Positions 44,901 to 53,200 of a stretch of 64,000 nucleotides of DNA are shown one piece after another. Source of the stretch: Colocasia esculenta (taxonomy: Eukaryota > Streptophyta > Magnoliopsida > Alismatales > Araceae); assembly GCA_014218235.1 (NCBI GenBank), contig CM024759.1, positions 71,898,042 to 71,962,041 on the forward strand, given 5' to 3'. A model generated the notes under the pieces. That model saw nothing but the letters and a program-made list of their open reading frames with translations, was not told the origin of the DNA and made no database searches. The translations under genes and the position numbers were made by a program. Every line of letters starts with the position of its first letter. Within the stretch, counting starts at the first letter, position 1.

Positions 44901-47900
44901 ATCCAAGACACGATGAGGACCCGAATTCCGCTTCGCCACCTATTATCCCAGAGACTTGGAAAATGTTGTTTTGTGGTCTAGAGTAGTGAGCAAGAAACTA
45001 AAATAACTATAACAATAGAAAATTATATGATTTACATGATACAATGTCCCAATTTGTGATAGATAAAAGTAAAGTAGAAATCCTTAAGGGGTATACCCTG
45101 AGGAAGTGCTACTAAACTAACTGCTGGTACAACAAGAAAGACTGGTCTTCGCGGCCCGGTCCGAAAAACATGCGATCCTGCTATCACTTACCTACAAAAG
45201 TAGGAGATGAGCTTCATGAAGTCATTGGCTTAGTAGGGGTCCTCCAATCCTGCCACTCAGCCGAAAACAAGGCAACAAGTACTGAATGTAACAGTAACGA
45301 ATAGCAATAATATAACAGTAATAAATAGCAATAACGACAGAGTGCAAATATCATATAATTAATAAACTAACTATTAGGAGGGAAAACCATAGCCAACTCC
45401 AGTCTTAACTAAAGAAGCAACAGTCGTACACAATAAGCAGCACTAAGTTAACAGTAACACAATGTTGTCGGAATTGGAAAGACTAGGAATCAGCAACTGG
45501 ATGCCAAAACTAATGGAAGATAGCCGCTCGAACAGAAGGAAATGCCCAGCTATCCGCATCCTTTAACATTATTGACCATACATGCACTTGAGAATAGGAA
45601 GACACATCGGTTTCGGTCCAGACACACATAGGCTCTAGCTATGGCGGTAGAAAATGTGACCACTAGTCTCATAGTCAGTGTGACCACTAGCGTCTCACCA
45701 TCTGACTACCTCCCCACTCCCAACCACCTCCTGCTCTTGGAATGTGACATGTGAGGATTTGACACCAAATTGGCAATGTTGTGGTTGGCCCCAGTCACCA
45801 TGCCATGCCTATTCACCTCTACTCGGCTTTGAAACCAAGCAAAGTGAGACATGTGAGAGAAAATGGCACTAGTTGGGGACCAAGCACAGACAACAGTCCA
45901 CAAGGTGTAGTGTTCTCTCCCCCAATCACGAGTGCACTCAAGCAATTAACACATGTTGTCCACGACCATTTTTTCCTAGCCTGGATGTAGGCTCAGCTAT
46001 AGAGGGGGCTCCAGGTAATATGCTCTAAACCTCTTCCATGTCCCAGTTACGGGGACAAAAACTCGACATCATGCTCATAGGCAGAGTGTTCACCTCACCG
46101 GGGTAACTGACTAGTGAGATGTCACACTAGGAACATAGCGCCGACTACTATTGAACTCAGAGAGCTCAAACCTTGCAGAAACCATGTCATGGCACACTGC
46201 CAGAGAACACAGCAGCCCAGTAAAAAGCACCTCACAGCACACTGTCGGAGAACACAATAGCCTGGTGAAAACCTCCTGATATCGACACCTTCTAATGTCA
46301 CCTCAAGCACGCTACTGGAAACCACAGGAATCTCCACCCACACCACTTAGGGAGGCAGAAGTTTGAACTTGCTAGCCGACCCTCACAGGCGTGCCCACAA
46401 CTCAACAGCATGACAGAACTCGATTTAGATGACTTTCCATCATGTCACCTTTATAAGGCGACCATAGTCATGTCGCCTTGACATAGTTGAGTTTCAGTAC
46501 ACAGGGACTGTCGGTTGCACTGACTGATAAAGCGACATGTTTAGGGGGGTCCCTTCAAAAGGCTTCTTGACCCTATGACTCCGGACAATGCCAACTCTTT
46601 TGGAAATGCCAACCCCATCCCCAAAATCTTTGGAAAAAGGCTTAAAAACGAAGTGTAGAAGGAAAGTGAGTCAATCCACAGGCATGCACTCACCACAAGC
46701 CATCAATAATGCAAGATTCCTCGGTGGCAAGAAGGGAAAACAACCTCACTCTCCCTTTACATGGAGATCCTACCAAAAAGTGCAATATACCTCAAGATCT
46801 CCCTCCCTAAACATGCTTCTAATGGAGAGAACCATAAGAGAACACTTCAATGGAGTAGAGGGAACGTCACTCAACATCCAATTTTGATGAACTGGCCTTC
46901 TTGTAGGTTGGCCACCGCCTCCTCGCTATCTCAACTGTGTTCGCCGTCGTTGCCGATCTGAAGCTAAGCATCACATTGTCGTCGCCTTGTCCGCTGCCTG
47001 CTGTCGGTCATCAGAGGGAGTGGAAGAGGGAGAAAGGCAGAGCTCGGATGGAAGAGAGGCAAAGGAGAGGAAATAGAAATCTGTTGGAAGGGGGGGGGGG
47101 GTCCCTATGTATAGCCTCGACATTGGAAACACGACATGGGCTCATATCGCCTTCTTCCTGAGTACGCAACATCCCTGGCTGTGGCCTTCATAAGTTGACA
47201 CCACACCAAGTCGCCTTCTCAAGCCGACTGCCTGCCGCCTGGCGCACCTGCAAACTTTAGCAGAGTTGACTGATACACTATGATAATGCGACATACTGAC
47301 AAGTGTTAAGAAAGCATGCAACCTGCCACTTGGCAGTCAGAAACGAACACCTGGCAACCTCTTGACATAGTTGGCCATTGTGGACACTTGGCACATGAAC
47401 ACAACATCCTCCCATGTCATCTTCATAGGGCAACTTCTAGGGATGCCACCTTCATAAATCCATAGTGAATGGTCAAGAATCGGAAAATTCCACAATCAAC
47501 GGGGAGTCTCACCTCTGTCCAAGGCCTTCCAAAATCGAAACTAACCATCGGACCTGGCAACTGGGATTCAAAACTGAATAATGGGGATCTGAAAAGCCAG
47601 GATGTCACAACATTAGAATTTTCATTTTCTTCACCAGGCTTTACTATAAAATTAGTTTACTTTCTGTGCAAAATTTCCAGAAGTAAATCTTCAGTCAAAC
47701 AGTTTAGGGCACCCTTAACTTGTGTATTTACATGTCTATTTGACCCACAACTGAACTCCAGCCCAGTGATAAATGCCTGACTGTTCAGACTTCTAACCTT
47801 TTAGTTGAAACGAAAACAATAGTCCAAGCCAATACACTGAATCCTAGGTAAGGATGGACATTTAAATTTGTTTTCTTTTCTTCCTAATTTAATTATTTGC

Positions 47901-50170
47901 TTCCAAGCTCTCAATTGTTTCTCCATGTTCATTTTAATAAATTGTTTTCTTCAGTCTTCACGCCAGCCATGTTGGAACTATCATCTCTCTTGGTTGCATG
48001 CCATTTCTACCAAAGAATCGAAAAGTTGTACACTAGGAGTTTATTGGTGGTTATGGCCCTCCATGCACAACTTAGTGAACTAGGTTCAAATCCCTGCCCC
48101 ACATTGCCTACCAAAAAAAAGTTCCATGGAGCATTGACGCTGTTATTTACTTCTGATGCCTTGGTTGGGATGTGGCTCCACCTTAAAACCTGGATCATGT
48201 ATGTTTGAATTAGCCCATGGCTGAATAGAGACAGTTATACTATGGACTCTGATTTTTATGGATTATCCACGGTTCTCATTGTGAAAATGCATTATTAAGT
48301 TTTCTGCTTCACATTGCATGGTGACCATTTCTTTACTGTCCACATATTTAGACGCATCAGATTCAGATGATTACAAAATTGATGTTGGAGAAACGAAAAT
48401 AAACAGAGAGATGGGAAAAATGAGTGATGGAGTGCAGAGAGCCTATGAATTGGGCAATGGAAATATCAGAAACCATGAACCACCGACTTATTATGCAGAG
48501 CCTATGAATTGGCACCTTATAAAAACTTGAAGCCCTCCATATCAGCATGTGTTCATACTGGGCATGGATGAAGACCATGTTGTGCTTGTTCTTAGGTTTT
48601 CAACCACAGTAGACCAGTTATGGAAATTCTGCCAATAATAGCTTGCCACCATCTTGAAGGGGCTTGGAATCCCAGGATCCTCTGTTTCCAATTTTGTGGA
48701 AGGCATCTGGCGCCTTCATAAGTCCTCTGCTTTACTTAATCTGTTCTCATAGTTTTCAAGGTGTCAAGGCGACCAAGGTGTGCTTGGGCTCCTTAGGTGC
48801 CTAAGCACTTAGGTACCCACCTAAGCGGTGCTTAGGCACCTAGGATGATGCCCATTCTGGGCTCTATTTCAAGAGTATCCCTCAATATAATATTTATTTC
48901 TCTGAAAATATATAATACTCATAAAAATTAAATAAAAAAGATCGTAATGTGATAGTCACAAAAATTGAAAAGGAAAACATTGAAATAATTATATATAAAT
49001 GAAATATCAAATGTAAAGTTACGTACCTCATAATTTACAAAGTTGTTCTAAAATCTGCAAATAGTAATTTACAGTCATTAGATTGTGTCACAGTGTAAAC
49101 AGTCATTAGATTCTGTGAAAGAGGTTAGAGGAAGGGAAGGGGTTGGAATGGGAGGAAAGGGGCCCAGGAACTTGCACTGTGGTGCTGTGCACAGTGCCAC
49201 AGGTGAACAGGTCATGGTGGGGAAGGGAAGCGGGAGAGGGGACTTCATTGCCGACCCAGGGTGGGGGGGAGGCAAAGTATCAGAGAGGGAGGAGTTCCAG
49301 ACCGAGATAGAGAGAGAGTATGAAGTACCTCAAAGAAGAAGTGTCCCGGCAGCCGGAGATGGCGGCAGTGGCAGGTGGAGGTGATGGTGGCCAGAGGCTG
49401 CAACACAGCAGGAGCATGCCTGGAAGACCCCTAGATGGGGCTTTTGAAAGAGAGAGGGGGGGGGATGTGAATGGGTGAGTCAATCGAACCAAAGGAGGTG
49501 TGTTCTAAATGTGGATCCAATTTGGATCAGGTGGGTCTTAGACCCATAATGTGTCTAGGTGTCCAAGCGAGCCTAGGCATGTGCCTTGACTTCCTAGGTG
49601 GCGCTTTGGAGCACTTTTTCAATATCCTGAAAGGTGGGCTATTGCTGAGTGGCGAAAAAAGCACCTTTACGCCAAGGTGGCGCCTAAGTGTATGCCTTGA
49701 CAACTATGGTTCTTCTGGTGGATACTTGACGGTATTTACTTTATGTATAAGCCTCCTGCATCTGCATTTTTATCTACACTCTCCTGCTTCTGTGTCCTAT
49801 TTTTTTCTCTTTTTAATTTTTGGGTTAACATGCATGCCAGTGATACTCTTATACTCATTTGATGTCATGAAGAAGACAGTATTGAGCTGATGAGCAATGA
49901 AATAATTGCACTTAATTTATGTATAGAAAATTCTTCTAAAAAGGATAAATGGATCACTGAACCAATAAGAACAGGAAAATTTTGTACATTTCTCGTTCAT
50001 CCTATGGGGCCTTGACTCTTCTTGCATGAAAGTCCTTGGTCCTTCAAATATAAGCAACTTACTCCTGGACTGCTTGAATTTCCAAGGTCAAATAGGCTAT
50101 TTAGTCGTGGAGAAATGCAAGGCAATAAAGCTGATATGGATTGCTTGGTAGACAATTCTATTGGTTGAAG

Positions 50171-50207
<37 letters not shown>

Positions 50208-53200
50208 GTCTTGTCAGGCTCTCAACCATTAGAATTGCTTGTCAAGCAATCTACATCAACTTTATTGCTGATGCGAGCGTGAAAGGGATGTGATAGAGAG
50301 AGGGTTGCAGGGGAGGAGAACGGCCGGGGATAAGAAGAGGCGGACACGGCGGCTTCCAGTGAGCGCTGTCTCACGGGTGATAGGGTCGGGAGCGGTCGAG
50401 GGCACCACGGGTGGCCCACGCATGGGCTTGGTGACTGTGCACTGGGGGGGGGGGGGGCTACTTCTTCCCACACAGGGAGAGAGAACGAGAGAGAGAGTTG
50501 TGGGAGAGAGAGAGAGAGAACAAGAATCGGAAAGAGGGGAGAAGGGAGACCAACGTGAGGGAGAGACAACGGTGGGGAGGGGAAAGAGCAGTGCAGACGA
50601 CGTGAGGAGGGAAGAAGGAGGGGATTGGAGAGGAAGAAAACACAAGGGGGCTTGCCTCTCAAAACCCACAGTGGCTTTGCACCCAAACCCTCTTCTATTC
50701 CAGTGCATTCATTCTTCTCAGAAGCCCTAAGATCCCCTTATATAGAGGGGGAAATCTAAGGCCCTTTTTTTAATGGGCCAATCACTAAAGCCCAAAGGCT
50801 ACAAAATATTAAAGACCCAAATAGCAAAATACAAAAGATTCTTAACACCCTAAACATATTCTATTGGGCCCGAAATAAAAAAAATAAAAAATACATGTTC
50901 TTGTTGGCCCAAAGGCACCCAAAAACATGGGCCCAGATAAACAAGACTGATGATGCTCCTGCATCAGAGCAAGTACGAACTAATAAAGTTTTATAACTAT
51001 GGATATAAATTGTGTATTAATGATAATTATGACATCTGATGAAAACATGAAAACATGTAGCCATAGGTTCATTGACAACGAATTAATGAACTTTGTCACT
51101 AATGTGACATGCTCTGCCAGCCAACTCCATCTACTTCCTATACACACATGTACATTTTAATATCCCATTATTTCACGTGTCCATATTTTCATAATCTGTG
51201 TAATTTGAAAAAGGTTGTCTTAAGGGTTATATGTCATTTATTTATTTGTTTGGCTTTAATCCACCAATATTTTCTGCATTAAGCACTGTTCCTCTGTGAT
51301 GCTTAAGTTAAACCCTGTTGTCAAGTTTTTTTTTTCCTTTTTTGGTTGTAGCCCAGTGGTATCAACCACTGGGAAACCCAGCCGCCCTGGATCGACCCCA
51401 AAGCCCCTCCCCCCAACCCATCCCCGTGTCCAACTGCCTAGCGGCGGGAGACATGTTGTTGAGTTGCTCTCCTTTTCTCTTTACTGACAGTTTTGACATG
51501 TTTATGTTGAAAGAAGTTAACATCTTTTATCCCTTCTTTTCTCAAACGTGGGTTCTAACACTCGTGGAAATTGCAGCTGTTACTCTGCCAGCTCTTCCTG
51601 CTGCAACATCGGCACAGGCTGGTAAATATTCTGTTCATTCTTCCCTTATGTTCAAGTTGTTATTGAAGGTTTGATCACTACTTAAATAGGAAAAGTATTC
51701 CCATTCATTCGCTGCCAGCTTAACTCTAGTATCTAGTTCATGTTAAAGTTGAAATTTTTTTGTTCATTATCACTTCCCCTGTCAAACTTTGCATCCTCAT
51801 TATGGGCTAGCTAGTACCCTACAAGCTGGAATGCCAACAGATTTAACATATTCTTACTCAGAAAACAACTGTAAACAGACAGTCTGAGGCACAGTTGAGA
51901 CAATGCAAGTAGACCTACACCGATTGGTGTGCTTAGTAAGACCTGCTCTTTTATGTGTCCTACGGATACAAGGGACAAAGGGATTGATTGCTGGAGATTC
52001 CACTTATGAACTACTTGCGCTGATTTTGATGAGAATTAGACCACGGCTAATTTGAATTCTGCAGGTGGATCTAATGTGTCGAACCTTCAAAAGGATAGGG
52101 TTAAAGTTCCAAACTGTAACCCATGGCACACGCATTGAATTGAGGGAATCCTCTACTAATAAAGAGGGAAGCCACCCGTAGATTATCTACTGTGGGGCTA
52201 AACTCTTGACACTCCCTGGCATCGAACCCAAATGGTTATAGTGGCGCTATTGAATATGTAGGACAACCCAATGAGAAAGGCACAGCTGTGCTACCATGTT
52301 GAATGTCCGAAAACCTAGGCATGGTGTTGAGAAATCCTCAAAAGATAAAGAGGGAAGGAAATAAATTATTTGATACCAGACTAAACCTCAACACCTGCCA
52401 ATGCTGAATCTAGATGGTTACCCTGAATCTAGGCTTTTCTTGTTGAGCCTCCTTACTGTCTCAATAGCTCCATTTATAGTCACCATCCAGTTATGCTGTA
52501 ACCATTCAGGTTTCAGCACCACAGGGCTGTTGAGGTTTAGTCGCACATCGGAAAATCTGTCAGCGCCTTCTTTATCTGTTGAGAATTGCCTCAATTCAGT
52601 ACTTAGGTTTTGAATTAGAGTTTGGGCCTTTAACAAATGGTAAGGAAGATCAGTCTCATTTTGTCCAATTGCTGCAGAATCTCAAACCCAACTAGGGAAT
52701 ACTCCCTTCTTTCTAACTGAGAGAAAGCAGTTACAAACCAACTAACTAGATGGGAATTGATGAGCACTAGCTGATTTTGCCAATTTTGAGATCTCTGCTA
52801 AAAAAGGGGGCTATTAAAAAAATATTAGGATGTTATTTACAATTTAAGACATAATTTGTTATTGAAGATGATTGATGTTGTAGCTTTTTTACTTGAAGAG
52901 TGATTTTGTAGATTCTTTACCCCTTTTAAAGCATGCCCCATCACTGAATCAGAACAGAAGGCCAGGCATGTGGTGCAAATGAATGAGGTTATCCCTGGAT
53001 TGCCCTGTTCATACTGGAGTGTGGGCTTCCTTTGAGTCCTATTGTTTTGGGGATTCATCTTCAGGTTTCTGGCTGTTGAGGCATGAGCGTATGTGGTGTT
53101 GGTTGCCCTTGATGGGGGATTGCATGGTGGTCAACTGGCATGGGTACTTATGTACAAAGGAGTACCCAAACCCTGTGATTTTGTATGTGGGACATACCAG

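Noticed and set aside
48040..48115. Possible SINE with AGGTTCAAATCCCTG
   Set aside because: B-box match is good but no convincing A box lies at the right distance.
52076..52140. Alternative last exon of the At1g61900-like gene after acceptor TTCTGCAG
   Set aside because: It would be in frame but encodes a hydrophilic tail ending WHTH, unlike a GPI signal.
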